From: Sinorhizobium glycinis | GTDB taxonomy: Bacteria; Pseudomonadota; Alphaproteobacteria; Rhizobiales; Rhizobiaceae | Direction: 5' to 3' | Length of the DNA stretch: 64,000 bases | NCBI RefSeq assembly: GCF_001651865.1 | Contig: NZ_LPUX01000061.1 | Location: forward strand, 434,001-498,000 | Part shown: piece after piece, positions 45,348-55,095 of the stretch | Position numbering within the stretch: position 1 is the stretch's first letter | Layout: each line of letters begins with the position of its first letter | Translations under genes and position numbers: made by a program | Notes under the pieces: generated by a model | Told to the model about the DNA's origin: nothing | The model's input: the letters and a program-made list of their open reading frames with translations, nothing else | Databases searched by the model: none

Positions 45348-46114
45348 CCGGCACATCGCGCTTCTGGATTGGCACCAGCTGGAAGATGAACAAGACGCTT
45401 GCGGAGGCCGAGCACTTTGCGCGGGGCCTCAAGGCCGCAGATGCGACGCGTGATCCGCGCATCCAGCGTTTCGTCATTCCGGCTTTCACCGTCCTTCGCG
45501 AGGTCAAGGCAATGCTCGCCCAAACCTCCGTAAAGGTTGGCGCGCAGAACATGCACTGGGCCGACCAGGGCGCTTGGACGGGCGAAGTCTCGCCGCTGAT
45601 GCTGAAGGACTGCAATCTCGATCTGGTCGAACTCGGCCACTCTGAGCGGCGTGAACACTTCGGGGAGACCGACGAAACGGTGGGCCTGAAGACCGAAGCC
45701 GCCGTCCGGCACGGTCTTATTCCGCTTATCTGCATTGGTGAGACGCTGAGAGACCGCGACAGCGGTAACGCACCGGAAATCCTAGCCGCCCAGGTGCGCG
45801 GCGCGCTTTCGAAATTGGCCCCCGCGCAGAAGGAGGCCGAGGTCCTCCTTGCCTATGAGCCCGTCTGGGCCATCGGCGAGAAGGGCATCCCGGCAACCGC
45901 CGAGTACGCCGATGCGCGTCAGGCCGCAATTATCGCCGTGGCCGAAGAGGTGATCGGCCGAAAGATCCCCTGCCTCTATGGCGGGTCGGTCAATCCGCAG
46001 AACTGCGAAGAACTGATTTCGAGCCCGCACGTAGACGGGCTGTTCATCGGCCGTTCGGCATGGAGCGTCGAGGGGTACCTCGACATCCTTGCGAAATGCG
46101 CCGCCAAACTCTGA
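45344..46114 (+). CDS. Triosephosphate isomerase family, probable L-erythrulose-1-phosphate isomerase (EryH/LerI type)
   Basis: 256 residues with the TIM catalytic residues: Lys in [11 protein letters not shown] (about residue 14), His in [12 protein letters not shown], and Glu in [14 protein letters not shown], plus phosphate loop CLYGGSVN. Canonical TPIs read GNWKMN; the GTSWKMNK variant is what I associate with erythritol-locus TpiB/EryH proteins, which isomerise L-erythrulose 1-phosphate to D-erythrulose 4-phosphate. The RpiB-like gene follows after 13 bases, as in erythritol loci. Ordinary triose phosphate activity cannot be excluded. Confidence 0.88.
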   Translation: MTGTSRFWIGTSWKMNKTLAEAEHFARGLKAADATRDPRIQRFVIPAFTVLREVKAMLAQTSVKVGAQNMHWADQGAWTGEVSPLMLKDCNLDLVELGHSERREHFGETDETVGLKTEAAVRHGLIPLICIGETLRDRDSGNAPEILAAQVRGALSKLAPAQKEAEVLLAYEPVWAIGEKGIPATAEYADARQAAIIAVAEEVIGRKIPCLYGGSVNPQNCEELISSPHVDGLFIGRSAWSVEGYLDILAKCAAKL

Positions 46115-46127
46115 GGAGAAACAACAA

Positions 46128-46601
46128 ATGAAAGTTGCCATTGCAGGAGACAGCGCAGGCGAAGGTCTCGCCAAGGTTTTGGCCGAACACCTGAAAGGTC
46201 GCTTTGACGTGTATGAAGTCTCGCGAACCGAGGCCGGTCCCGATCGGTTTTATGCCAATCTGTCGGAGCGCGTCGCCTCTGGCGTGCTCGACGGCATATA
46301 CGACAAGGCCATTCTCGTTTGTGGAACCGGAATTGGCGTCTGCATCGCAGCGAACAAGGTTCCGGGCATCCGCGCCGCACTGACGCACGACACCTATTCC
46401 GCCGAGCGTGCTGCCCTTTCGAACAACGCGCAGATCATCACGTTGGGTGCACGTGTGATTGGACCGGAGCACGCTAAGTCGATCGCCGACACGTTTCTAG
46501 GCAAGACGTTCGACGAAGGCGGCCAGTCGGCGGGCAACGTCAGGGCGATCAACGACCTGGACAGCAAGTATCATCCCGGCGCGCCAAGTTCGAGCAGATA
46601 G
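46128..46601 (+). CDS. rpiB: RpiB/LacAB-family isomerase, probable D-erythrulose-4-phosphate isomerase (EryI/DerI type)
   Basis: 157 residues, ATG behind GAGGAGAAACAACA. It has the RpiB features [15 protein letters not shown], the catalytic Cys in [17 protein letters not shown] (about residue 66), [12 protein letters not shown] and [14 protein letters not shown]. RpiB interconverts ribose 5-phosphate and ribulose 5-phosphate, and the EryI/DerI group converts D-erythrulose 4-phosphate to D-erythrose 4-phosphate. Pairing with the EryH-like gene supports the latter. Confidence 0.9.
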   Translation: MKVAIAGDSAGEGLAKVLAEHLKGRFDVYEVSRTEAGPDRFYANLSERVASGVLDGIYDKAILVCGTGIGVCIAANKVPGIRAALTHDTYSAERAALSNNAQIITLGARVIGPEHAKSIADTFLGKTFDEGGQSAGNVRAINDLDSKYHPGAPSSSR

Positions 46602-46745
46602 ACGTCGAACTGGGGGGACGGCGGCGAGCGCCTCGGGCAATTGGTAAGCACAAGGCAAACCTTGGGTCAGTATCGGGCGAGCACATTTGCTCCGAGTCGA
46701 TGCCGTCGAGCAGGTAACAGAGATATCTCATGTAGGGAGGCGGCA

Positions 46746-48317
46746 GTGCGTATTGGGGCATTAAGAGAACGGTATCCAGAGGAAGCGAGAGTAGCGCTGA
46801 CTCCCGAATCTGCCGTCCAATTAAGAAAATTGGGCCATAATTGCGTGGTCGAGGCGGGAGCTGGGAGCAGGTCGGGTATTTCAGATGATGCATATCGCTC
46901 CGTGGGCGTAGAGGTCGTGCCTGACGCGAGGGCTCTCATCGCAGCTTCCGACGTCGTCGTGAAAGTTCGCAGTCCCGAAGGGGATGAAGCGAAGAGCCTG
47001 AAAGATGGTCAAACGCTGATTTCCTTCCTGTGGCCGGCCCAGAACCCGGATCTTCTCGAGACCTTTCGGGACAAGAACATCACGGCCGTTGCCATGGACA
47101 TGGTGCCACGCATCTCCCGTGCACAGAAAATGGACGCGCTGTCCTCCATGGCCAACATCGCCGGGTATCGCGCCATCATTGAGGCGGGCAACCAGTTCGG
47201 CCGCTTCTTCACTGGCCAAGTGACGGCTGCCGGCAAAGTGCAGCCGGCAAAGGTTCTCGTAGTTGGTGCCGGCGTAGCTGGGCTTGCAGCGATTGGTACG
47301 GCTGTCAGCCTCGGTGCCATAGTACACGCCTTCGATGTTCGTCCCGAAGTGGCCGAACAAATCGAAAGCATGGGTGCGAACTTTGTCTTCCTTGAATTCG
47401 AAGCAAACCAGGATGGCGCTGCAACGGGTGGCTATGCGGCGCCTTCCTCGCCGGAATTCCGCGAGAAGCAGCTTACGAAGTTCCGAGCCCTTGCGCCAGA
47501 AATAGATATTGTCATCACCACGGCGCTGATACCTGGTCGCCCAGCTCCCAAGCTCTGGCTGGAAGACATGGTTGCCATGATGAAGCCCGGCTCTGTCATC
47601 GTCGACCTGGCCGCCGAGCGCGGCGGCAACTGCGATCTAACCGTTCCCGATCAGCGTATCGTCTCGCCGAACGGTGTGGTCATCATCGGCTATACCGATT
47701 TCCCGAGCCGCATGGCGGCTCAGGCCTCCATCCTCTATTCGACGAACATCCGCCACATGCTGGCCGATCTCACGCCTAACAAGGATGGCGTGATCAACCA
47801 CAACATGGAAGACGACGTTATTCGCGGCGCGACCGTGACCAAGGGCGGCGAGATCACCTATCCGCCACCGCCGCCGAGGATCCAGGCCATTGCCCCCGCC
47901 AAACCAAAGGAGAAGGTGAGGGAGCCGACAGCGGAAGAAATGCGGGCCGCGGAAGCCGCCGCCTTTCGCAAGCAAACGACCAGTCAGGTGGGGCTGCTCG
48001 TTATTGGTGCTCTGCTCCTAGCCTTGATCGGGTCCTATGTGCCGTCTGAGTTCATGGCGCACATTGTGGTCTTCGCTCTCGCTTGCTTCATCGGATTCTC
48101 GGTGATCTGGAACGTAAGCCATTCGCTGCACACCCCGCTGATGGCCGTTACCAACGCGATCTCTGGCATCGTGGTTATCGGGGCCCTTTTGCAGATCGGT
48201 TCGGGAAATTGGCTGGTCGTGATCCTCGCTGCACTGTCGGTTCTGGTCGCCACTATCAATATCGTAGGCGGCTTCATGGTCACCCGCCGCATGCTTGCCA
48301 TGTTCCAAAGGTCGTGA
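46746..48317 (+). CDS. pntA: NAD(P) transhydrogenase subunit alpha (PntA, full-length fused form)
   Basis: 523 residues from GTG 46746, behind GGGAGGCGGCA. The soluble NAD(H)-binding part has [26 protein letters not shown]-like [36 protein letters not shown] and [11 protein letters not shown]. After a Pro/Glu-rich linker, the last 110 residues contain four membrane segments (from [15 protein letters not shown]). This is the E. coli-like arrangement with both alpha parts in one chain; many alphaproteobacteria split it into two genes. With PntB it couples proton flow to hydride transfer from NADH to NADP+. Confidence 0.94.
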   Translation: MRIGALRERYPEEARVALTPESAVQLRKLGHNCVVEAGAGSRSGISDDAYRSVGVEVVPDARALIAASDVVVKVRSPEGDEAKSLKDGQTLISFLWPAQNPDLLETFRDKNITAVAMDMVPRISRAQKMDALSSMANIAGYRAIIEAGNQFGRFFTGQVTAAGKVQPAKVLVVGAGVAGLAAIGTAVSLGAIVHAFDVRPEVAEQIESMGANFVFLEFEANQDGAATGGYAAPSSPEFREKQLTKFRALAPEIDIVITTALIPGRPAPKLWLEDMVAMMKPGSVIVDLAAERGGNCDLTVPDQRIVSPNGVVIIGYTDFPSRMAAQASILYSTNIRHMLADLTPNKDGVINHNMEDDVIRGATVTKGGEITYPPPPPRIQAIAPAKPKEKVREPTAEEMRAAEAAAFRKQTTSQVGLLVIGALLLALIGSYVPSEFMAHIVVFALACFIGFSVIWNVSHSLHTPLMAVTNAISGIVVIGALLQIGSGNWLVVILAALSVLVATINIVGGFMVTRRMLAMFQRS

Positions 48318-48330
48318 GGGAGCGGCACCA

Positions 48331-49776
48331 ATGAATCTTGGACTTGTATCAGCAACCTACCTTTTCGCTGCCGTTCTGTTCATCCTGTCGCTTGGGGGGT
48401 TATCAGGCCAAGAGAGCGCCAAGCGAGCTGTTTGGTATGGCGTGGTCGGGATGGTCCTGGCTGGCGGTGCCACCATCCTCTCGCCCGACGTCAGCTCTCT
48501 ATCGCTGATTCTTCCTGTCATTCTCGTCGGCGCTGCGCTCGGTGCGATTGTTGCCAGGCGTGTGCAGATGACCGAAATGCCCCAGCTCGTCGCAGCATTG
48601 CATTCATTCGTTGGTCTCGCTGCCGTATTCGTCGGTTTCAACGCACATCTCCAGCTAGCGGATGTAGCAGGAATGAACGAAACGACTCGCGCAGGTCTGA
48701 CGGGCTTTGCGAAAGTTTTGGCACAGAAGCTTGCGGACCCATCTGGTGTCTTAGTATCGATCATGAAGGTCGAGGTGTTCCTCGGCGTGTTCATCGGTGC
48801 GGTCACCTTCACGGGTTCGGTCATCGCATTCGCCAAACTCGCAGGCAAGGTTGATGGCAAGGCTATGAAGTTGCCGGGGGGCCATGTTCTCAATGCCGGC
48901 TGCGCGATCGCTTCGGTTATCCTCTTGGGGTTCTATTTTCAAAGTAATGATTTGTGGCCGCTCGCTGCCATGACCATTTTGGCTCTATTCATCGGTTATC
49001 ACCTGATCATGGGCATTGGCGGAGCCGACATGCCAGTCGTGGTTTCCATGTTGAATAGTTACTCGGGCTGGGCAGCTGCGGCCATCGGTTTCACCCTCGG
49101 CAACGACCTCCTTATCGTCACTGGCGCTCTGGTTGGCTCATCGGGTGCAATCCTTTCCTACATCATGTGCCAGGCGATGAACCGGTCCTTCATCTCCGTC
49201 ATCCTCGGTGGCTTCGGGAGTACGACGGCTCCGGCAACGGAAATAATCGGTGAACAGGTGGCCATCGATGCAGACGGAGTTGCAGCTGCGCTCAATGATG
49301 CTGACTCTGTCGTCATCATTCCGGGCTACGGCATGGCGGTGGCACAGGCTCAAGGTGCGGTTTCGGAAGTGACCCGCAAGCTGCGCAGTAAGGGCAAGAA
49401 CGTACGCTTTGCAATCCACCCAGTAGCTGGCCGTCTCCCCGGTCACATGAACGTGCTGCTTGCGGAAGCGAAGGTGCCTTACGACATCGTTCTTGAAATG
49501 GACGAAATCAATGATGACTTCCCGGAAACGGACGTGGCGATCGTCATAGGCTCGAACGACATCGTCAACCCTGCAGCACAGGAAGACCCGAACTCTCCAA
49601 TCTCCGGAATGCCGGTGCTCGAATGCTGGAAGGCAAAGCAGGTATTTGTGTCCAAGCGAGGCCAAGGCACTGGTTACTCGGGCATCGAAAATCCGCTGTT
49701 CTACAGGGACAACACGCGCATGTTTTATGGCGACGCCAAGTCCTCGCTCGAAAAGCTGCTTAGATTGATAGATTAA
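48331..49776 (+). CDS. pntB: NAD(P) transhydrogenase subunit beta (PntB)
   Basis: 481 residues, starting 13 bases after pntA. The first 260 residues are membrane segments ([20 protein letters not shown] at the start, [20 protein letters not shown] near 230). The C-terminal NADP(H)-binding domain has [46 protein letters not shown] and [15 protein letters not shown]. It is the last gene of the transketolase operon and is followed by a strong terminator. Confidence 0.95.
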   Translation: MNLGLVSATYLFAAVLFILSLGGLSGQESAKRAVWYGVVGMVLAGGATILSPDVSSLSLILPVILVGAALGAIVARRVQMTEMPQLVAALHSFVGLAAVFVGFNAHLQLADVAGMNETTRAGLTGFAKVLAQKLADPSGVLVSIMKVEVFLGVFIGAVTFTGSVIAFAKLAGKVDGKAMKLPGGHVLNAGCAIASVILLGFYFQSNDLWPLAAMTILALFIGYHLIMGIGGADMPVVVSMLNSYSGWAAAAIGFTLGNDLLIVTGALVGSSGAILSYIMCQAMNRSFISVILGGFGSTTAPATEIIGEQVAIDADGVAAALNDADSVVIIPGYGMAVAQAQGAVSEVTRKLRSKGKNVRFAIHPVAGRLPGHMNVLLAEAKVPYDIVLEMDEINDDFPETDVAIVIGSNDIVNPAAQEDPNSPISGMPVLECWKAKQVFVSKRGQGTGYSGIENPLFYRDNTRMFYGDAKSSLEKLLRLID

Positions 49777-49843
49777 GTTCTTGGCATTCCCTCGCTCTGT
49801 GAACGTGAGCCGGGTCTCCCTCCGGTCTCATACAGAGCGTTTG

Positions 49844-49874
49844 CCCCGCAGGCATTGCCTGCGGGGTCTTTTTT
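49844..49874 (+). terminator. Strong intrinsic terminator after pntB
   Basis: CCCCGCAGGC / GCCTGCGGGG, a 10-base perfect stem with an ATT loop, is followed by TCTTTTTT. It closes the transketolase-pntB unit. Confidence 0.9.
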
Positions 49875-50226
49875 ACGGGCTGTATGCCAGTTGCTGGACC
49901 GTATTCTCTTTTGTGCCTGAGACACCAATCCATCATAGACAAGTAAATCTAAACTCAGGATTATTTGAACTGCGTCAGGTTAGCCTCGACACTCTTTCGG
50001 TTCTGGACCCCAACTTCGCAATTAAGAATGGACGAGGCAAACCAGATTGCCATGTTAGCCGAGCAGGCAATGCGGACTGGCTATCGGCGGCATCGCGTCC
50101 TTCGGGAACTGTAAACACAGCTCTTTTGGGTCGGCCCGTTGGCCGCGGAGATCGCCGAACACTGCTGTCCAATACCAATTGTGAGGCGTTCGTTGTCTGA
50201 ATAGGACCACTTTAACTCGAATTAAA
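49875..50226. other. Intergenic region before the chemoreceptor
   Basis: About 350 bases without a convincing gene. It contains a 28-codon frame at 50028 with no ribosome site. The AT-rich part around 50200 leads into the operator at 50227. Confidence 0.4.
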
Positions 50227-50249
50227 GGTATCAGGTATAAGGTTATACC
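50227..50249. promoter_or_regulatory. GntR-type operator with three half-sites, upstream of the chemoreceptor
   Basis: GGTATCA, GGTATAA, GG, TTATACC in a row: positions 50234-50249 are a perfect palindrome of the regulon type, and 50227-50233 adds a direct half-site on its left. The single site thus combines the tandem and palindromic forms seen elsewhere. Confidence 0.75.
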
Positions 50250-50382
50250 ACTTCTCAAGTGGAACTTCGATACTGCTGCATGACGCAGCACGGTTTGCCT
50301 GATAAGCGTCCACAGCCCGGAAAGATGGACTCGACGCTAACTCACCTCGTTCAATAAATTTGCTTCCAGCGGCGGAGGAATG

Positions 50383-52257
50383 ATGCGCGATATTCGGGAA
50401 TTTGGCGTGGCACTACGTTTGTCGATCGCTTTCGGGTTGCTGTTGTTCGCAATGGGAGTTCTGTCCCTTTCGTCAATCAGGCAGGTGAATGAGATAAACG
50501 CTAAGCTCAGCCTCATAAATGGGAGTAACAGCCAAAAATACCGGAACGGCATTGATATGCTCGGAACGGTCCGTGATCGAGCAATGGCATTGCGCGACAT
50601 CGTTTTGACCGACTCAGATACGGATAAAGCGACGACAATCGCGATGATGAAAAAGCTGCAGGCGTCCTATGCCTCAAACTCCGCGAAATTGCAGAAGGCC
50701 GTAAATGCTGATGTCTTCAGCACTGCCGCTGAGCATCGTCTTGTTGATGGTCTGAAGGCATTTCAGAATGAAGCGGAACCACTAATCGCCGAAGTTATCA
50801 AACTGACACTGGATAGAAAAAAAGACCAGGCAAAGCCACTCCTCTTAAATCAACTTCGACCCAAGTTGACGGCATGGATTGGCGCTTTGAACAAATTAAT
50901 CGATTACGAGCAAGCATTGAACCAGGGCGTAGGCGGCAAAGTCAAAGCGGCTTCTGACGAGTTTAAATCCCTGACCCTCACTGCGCTAAGTGTGGCTGCT
51001 TTGTTCGGGATATTTGCGGCAGCGCTCACTACCCGCTCAATCATAGCGCCTCTGGCGAAGCTGCAGCAGTCAGTCCGTCAAATGATAGCCGGCGACATGC
51101 AGATTGACCGAGTAATTGAGCGACGAATGGATGAAATCGGCCAGCTAGCTAGGCAGATATCCAGCCTTAAGACCCATCTCTCAGAAAAAGCTGAGCGCGA
51201 TGCGACTGCCGAACATCATCGACAGGATGCTGAGCGGCAGCGTTTGGAGAAGGAAGCGGAAGAGCGCCAGCGGGCTGCCGAACAGACTAGTTCAGCCGTT
51301 GAGCAAGTTGCCGAAGCGTTGAAACAATTGTCGAAAGGCAATCTTCACATCCAGCTCGATCGGCCTTTCACGGAAGCTCTTGAGCCGCTCAGATTGGACT
51401 TCAATTCAGCGATCAGCCAGCTTCGTGATGCGATGTCCGAGGTGAACTATAATGCGCAGGCGATTGCTGCAGGTGCTGAGGAGATCCGTACGTCCTCGAG
51501 CGAACTCGCGACCAGGACGGAGCAACAAGCTTTAGTTGTTGAGCAAACGGCGTCGGTCCTCGCAGATATGACAAGGCAGGTGGTGGACGCAAGTCATAGA
51601 GCACACGAAGCAGGGGTCCTGGTCGGTGAAACCAAAGAGAATGTCGAGAGGTCAGGCACTATAATGCGCGATGCTGTTGAGGCTATGACGAAAATTCGGG
51701 CCTCTTCGGTTGAAATAGGCGATATCATCGGCGTTATCGATGAAATCGCGTCTCAGACAAACCTCTTGGCGTTGAACGCAGGCATTGAGGCGGCACGTGC
51801 TGGTGAGACTGGCCGTGGGTTTGCGGTGGTTGCGCAGGAGGTCAGAGACCTAGCGCAAAGGTCTGCGGCGGCCGCGAAAGAAATCAAGTCCTTGGTGGAG
51901 GTATCTAACCTACATATAAATGATGGGGTCCAGCGCGTGCATCAGGCCGGCAATGCGTTGGGACAAGTCGTTGTTCAGGTGCAGAGTGTTAATCAAAACG
52001 TCGACGCCATTGCTCAAGTTTCTCGCGTTCAAGCCGACGGGCTCAAGGACATCAATTTCTCAGTAGAAAAAATTGAATCAGCGACACAACAAAACGCAGC
52101 AATGGTGGAAGAGTCGACCGCTGCCGTCCACAATCTCGCGAAAGAGGCAGCCTCGCTTTTCGAGATGTTATCCAGGTTCCAGATGGACGACGGGCCAGGA
52201 AACACCAAGCGCATAGAAGGGCCCGCGTTCTCTTTGGCGGTAGCATCGTCGGCGTGA
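50383..52257 (+). CDS. Methyl-accepting chemotaxis protein
   Basis: 624 residues from the second of two ATGs (50383), which has better spacing to GGCGGAGGA. A first membrane helix lies at about residues 10-30, a helical periplasmic sensor of about 165 residues follows, then a second membrane helix near 198-218 ([15 protein letters not shown]), a HAMP domain ([17 protein letters not shown]), and a second HAMP-like segment ([20 protein letters not shown]). The signalling domain has the conserved hairpin [20 protein letters not shown]. The gene stands alone behind a regulon-type operator about 130 bases upstream, so the receptor is probably made when the pathway sugar is present and may sense it or its binding protein. 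Confidence 0.94.
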   Translation: MRDIREFGVALRLSIAFGLLLFAMGVLSLSSIRQVNEINAKLSLINGSNSQKYRNGIDMLGTVRDRAMALRDIVLTDSDTDKATTIAMMKKLQASYASNSAKLQKAVNADVFSTAAEHRLVDGLKAFQNEAEPLIAEVIKLTLDRKKDQAKPLLLNQLRPKLTAWIGALNKLIDYEQALNQGVGGKVKAASDEFKSLTLTALSVAALFGIFAAALTTRSIIAPLAKLQQSVRQMIAGDMQIDRVIERRMDEIGQLARQISSLKTHLSEKAERDATAEHHRQDAERQRLEKEAEERQRAAEQTSSAVEQVAEALKQLSKGNLHIQLDRPFTEALEPLRLDFNSAISQLRDAMSEVNYNAQAIAAGAEEIRTSSSELATRTEQQALVVEQTASVLADMTRQVVDASHRAHEAGVLVGETKENVERSGTIMRDAVEAMTKIRASSVEIGDIIGVIDEIASQTNLLALNAGIEAARAGETGRGFAVVAQEVRDLAQRSAAAAKEIKSLVEVSNLHINDGVQRVHQAGNALGQVVVQVQSVNQNVDAIAQVSRVQADGLKDINFSVEKIESATQQNAAMVEESTAAVHNLAKEAASLFEMLSRFQMDDGPGNTKRIEGPAFSLAVASSA

Positions 52258-52603
52258 TCTTGCAAAGCGGGTTTCCAAGTTCGCGACGTGACCTGCCACT
52301 GAGAATCTCCTCCAGACTGCCCTGTAATTCGAAAGATTGGACCAGGCGCCTCCTGATCCTCCGGCAGCCTCGATCGCCTTCGCCGCTGCCGTCCGCCTTC
52401 CAAACCTGGCCCGATCGGACGTGTCCTCCCAACGCGAAAACGTCCGCCAGCCCTGCTGCACACAATTGTCTCAAGAGGATTTCCATCCGCGGCGACAGGA
52501 ATCTTGGGCTGACGCTTACGGGCCTATGGTCCGTTCAAAGCGACCTCTATGGTGGGTGCGCTCATAGGTCCTGCGACTCCGACTTCGAAGGAAAGGGAGG
52601 TCG
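52258..52603. other. Gap between chemoreceptor and ApnO-like gene
   Basis: About 345 bases between two convergent genes. Several overlapping short frames exist on both strands, but none has a ribosome site with recognisable protein similarity. Confidence 0.4.
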
Positions 52604-53431
52604 TCAGGTGATGCGCCGGATGCTGGCCGCGATTTCCTTGGGCTCGAATACTTTCTTCCAGTCGTCCTTCATCAGAGCAGGGATCCCGAATTCGATCGCC
52701 TTGTTGCATGCGTCTGAGAAGACGCCAGGCGTTTCCTCGAAAATCACCGCGCCTAAGACGTTCAGGTGGCCGAGCAGGAAATCCCGAGCCGCTTCCTTCG
52801 GGACTCCCCGCGCGACGCATTCGTCCATGGCCTGGCGCATGACGACAAGGAGCGAGGCGCAGACCGTTTCCGACAGGCCGGGTTCGAGCAAGGCAATTTG
52901 TTCGACCGTGACTCGGTGCGATCGCATGACAGGTGACCAGATCACTTTGGCCACTTCTTCCCCAAGAGCATAGTGCTCTTCGGGGCCTTGCATCAGCGCG
53001 GAGACTATGTGCTGCTTGGCCGCCACCCCTCCGAAGAAATCGCGCTTTGCCTGCGGATCCGTCTCATCGTTGAAGATCGGAGGATGGCATGGATGGGTGA
53101 CGAAGTACGTGAGGTCCGGACGATCCGGCAGGTGTCCGGCCGCCGGAGCCGCGGCGTCGAGCGCGATCACCATCGTGCCCGGCCGGAGTTTCGCCTCAAT
53201 GCTCGAGGCCACTTTGCCTATCGCCGTGTCCGGGACGGCCAATATGACCACGTCCACGCCGTCGAGTGCCTGGTCGACGTCAACAGTGGCGATGCCAAGC
53301 TCTCTCTCAAGGCGAGCCTTACCGTCAGCGCTCACTTCGACGTGGCGCACATCGAACCGAGAGCCCTTGAGATTCTTCGTCAGGCGGCATCCCATTTTTC
53401 CACCAGCCCCGAACAGCGCAACCGAAGTCAT
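52604..53431 (-). CDS. Phosphogluconate dehydrogenase-like protein, candidate D-apionate oxidoisomerase (ApnO type)
   Basis: 275 residues, ATG behind CCAGGAGGAGTTC. An N-terminal Rossmann domain (VALFGAGGKMGCRLTKNL) contains VVILAVPDTAIGKVA and then a THPCHPP motif near residue 128. The C-terminal helical domain resembles the phosphogluconate dehydrogenase C-terminal (PGDH_C) family, with DECVARGVPKEAARDFLLGH and the IFEETPGVFSDACNKAI segment. D-apionate oxidoisomerase belongs to this kind of protein and oxidises apionate with hydroxymethyl migration to 3-oxo-isoapionate. Co-regulation with the DUF1537 kinase and RuBisCO-like genes supports the assignment, but it rests on family memory and context. 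Confidence 0.82.
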   Translation of the reverse strand: MTSVALFGAGGKMGCRLTKNLKGSRFDVRHVEVSADGKARLERELGIATVDVDQALDGVDVVILAVPDTAIGKVASSIEAKLRPGTMVIALDAAAPAAGHLPDRPDLTYFVTHPCHPPIFNDETDPQAKRDFFGGVAAKQHIVSALMQGPEEHYALGEEVAKVIWSPVMRSHRVTVEQIALLEPGLSETVCASLLVVMRQAMDECVARGVPKEAARDFLLGHLNVLGAVIFEETPGVFSDACNKAIEFGIPALMKDDWKKVFEPKEIAASIRRIT

Positions 53432-53450
53432 GAACTCCTCCTGGATTTTA

Positions 53451-53466
53451 GGTATGAGGTAATACC
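53451..53466. promoter_or_regulatory. GntR-type operator before the ApnO-like gene
   Basis: GGTATGAGGTAATACC, a palindrome with one mismatched pair, begins 20 bases upstream of the ApnO-like start. It is the rightmost copy of the regulon motif in the window. Confidence 0.78.
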
Positions 53467-53508
53467 TTCCACGTGAAGCTCTTAACCCGAGCTGGCAGGA
53501 TCAGTCAA

Positions 53509-53660
53509 TCACGCGAGCCCGATAGATGCGACGAAGAGCAGCGCCCAGACCATGTCAGGCACTGTTCGGAAGAGTGAGATGAGCATCTTGAAAGCATGCC
53601 GCAACGGGCCGAAATTGATCCTATCACGGTGGTTGCGCCGGAATGCGTTCGACAAGCGGG
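53509..53660 (-). pseudogene. PhnE-like phosphonate ABC permease fragment
   Basis: On the minus strand a short frame reads INFGPLRHAFKMLISLFRTV and then PDMVWALLFVASIGLA before a stop at 53509. This matches an internal stretch of phosphonate transporter permeases (the region with RAVPElvWALlFV..GLGP), but everything before and after is missing. It sits just outside the last regulon operator and may mark a recombination edge of the sugar island. Confidence 0.5.
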
Positions 53661-53764
53661 ACCTTTGCACTTCGACGGGGCGGGCGGCGTGAGAGACGTA
53701 CCGCCTGCCATCGAGCACTGGCCAGGCACTATTTGGTCGCGATTGATGGCGGAACAATACCGCG

Positions 53765-54553
53765 TCAACTGAGCGATATAGGTGAGGCATCTGTTTCAAG
53801 TAATCTTAAGCTTTCGCCAGAGTTCGTGCGGCACTCACCCTGAAAGCCTTCCACCTTCTCAATGAAACTATAGTCTGGATCGTCTCGACGAGCATAAAAA
53901 TAGAACAAATGACTTACCAGCGAAGCTCTGTAGGTTAGCGTATCTGCTATAAGGTTGTCGACAGTATATCCATGCGCGAAGGGAGCATATGAGTACCCGT
54001 GATTGAAATCACATTGTTCCTCAGCCAGGATTTCAACCCCGCTTTCGGACAGATGAACGCCGTAACCATCGAGATCAAAATCACGATGCATATTCAGCCA
54101 TGATAGCCAATCGTCAACTTCAGTTTCCGCCTTCAGCATGTCCTGCGCTCGCCATTTCTCTTCGTGCGGCATGCGACGCTGTCGTGCCATTTCCATAGAG
54201 ATGTTCGTCAATTCCAGGCAACGTTCGAGAAGGGCGGCATCAATGTCGGGACAATTGCCATGATGAACGAAATCAATCAAATACGCTGTCCAGTCGGGAA
54301 TACGGCCACTCCGATGGCCGAAGATAGCAAGCCACACATCGTCCCAATGCAGGCCCGCGGGAACTTTTATCTCGATGGGGCATTCGTCGTCAGCTTCCGA
54401 CTTTACTCGCGATGTAATAACACCTGGCGCAAAGCGTATGACCGAATCTTCATCCGTATAACCACGTTTGGCTATTAAAACACTTACGTGTAGGCCATTG
54501 ATCTCGAGTGCGGAGGGCTCGAAACCATAGAAATCAATTTTTTTTACTTGCAT
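53765..54553 (-). CDS. Hypothetical protein, 262 residues
   Basis: An open frame with normal amino-acid composition, many aromatic and acidic residues, no signal peptide and no membrane helix. Segments such as GLHWDDVWLAIFGHRSGRIP and SLVSHLFYFYARRDDPDYSF look like a folded soluble protein. No family was recognised. The start ATG at complement 54551-54553 has no strong ribosome site. Base composition is lower in GC than region 2, like the genes that follow. Confidence 0.65.
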   Translation of the reverse strand: MQVKKIDFYGFEPSALEINGLHVSVLIAKRGYTDEDSVIRFAPGVITSRVKSEADDECPIEIKVPAGLHWDDVWLAIFGHRSGRIPDWTAYLIDFVHHGNCPDIDAALLERCLELTNISMEMARQRRMPHEEKWRAQDMLKAETEVDDWLSWLNMHRDFDLDGYGVHLSESGVEILAEEQCDFNHGYSYAPFAHGYTVDNLIADTLTYRASLVSHLFYFYARRDDPDYSFIEKVEGFQGECRTNSGESLRLLETDASPISLS

Positions 54554-55095
54554 ACGTGCTTTTCCATGATCTGAAAGTGTTTCAATTGTGGAGGGGATCG
54601 TTGAAGAGATCGACCGACAGCATTTGATGAGGTCGCCATCGGCAGGGTTCTGGTGCGATACTCGCGGATTGGCCTTGAACAGGCATATGAACTTCCGTGT
54701 GAGATGCGTTAATCGATATGGTGGGTCACGGAAGCTGTTTTTGCAACCCCTCTGCGCGAGAATAGACTAGGCTAAGCCATTGAGTAATGTTGACATTTTT
54801 CAGAAGTGCCGGATTTTAGTGGCTATTCTCGGATCCGCACTTGGAAGAATTTTTGCCCTGTTAGACTCGGCAGCTCGGATCCGGACTGCTCTTTAGCAGA
54901 AGCCGAAACAATTAAGAGACCCGGAAGCCCTAAAAGCCGCCGGAGCGAAGCCGGATCCTGTGGCAATAGTCAATGACGTCAAGTTGAGTCCGCCTTGTCA
55001 CGTGCGAAAAGCACCTCATTCGCTTCTTCCTATCCGGCGGCCGTGAATATTGCCGTGACGCGTGCATGTTTGCTGTTGACATTGGTTGATCTCGA
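54554..55095. other. Gene-poor gap
   Basis: About 540 bases with only very short frames on either strand. No recognisable remnant, operator or terminator was seen. Confidence 0.4.

Noticed and set aside
50028-50114. 28-codon frame between pntB and the chemoreceptor
   Set aside because: No ribosome site and no similarity; probably chance.
52254-52973. Plus-strand frame of 239 codons overlapping the ApnO-like gene
   Set aside because: More than half is antisense to the well-supported ApnO-like gene, and the rest shows no motif.
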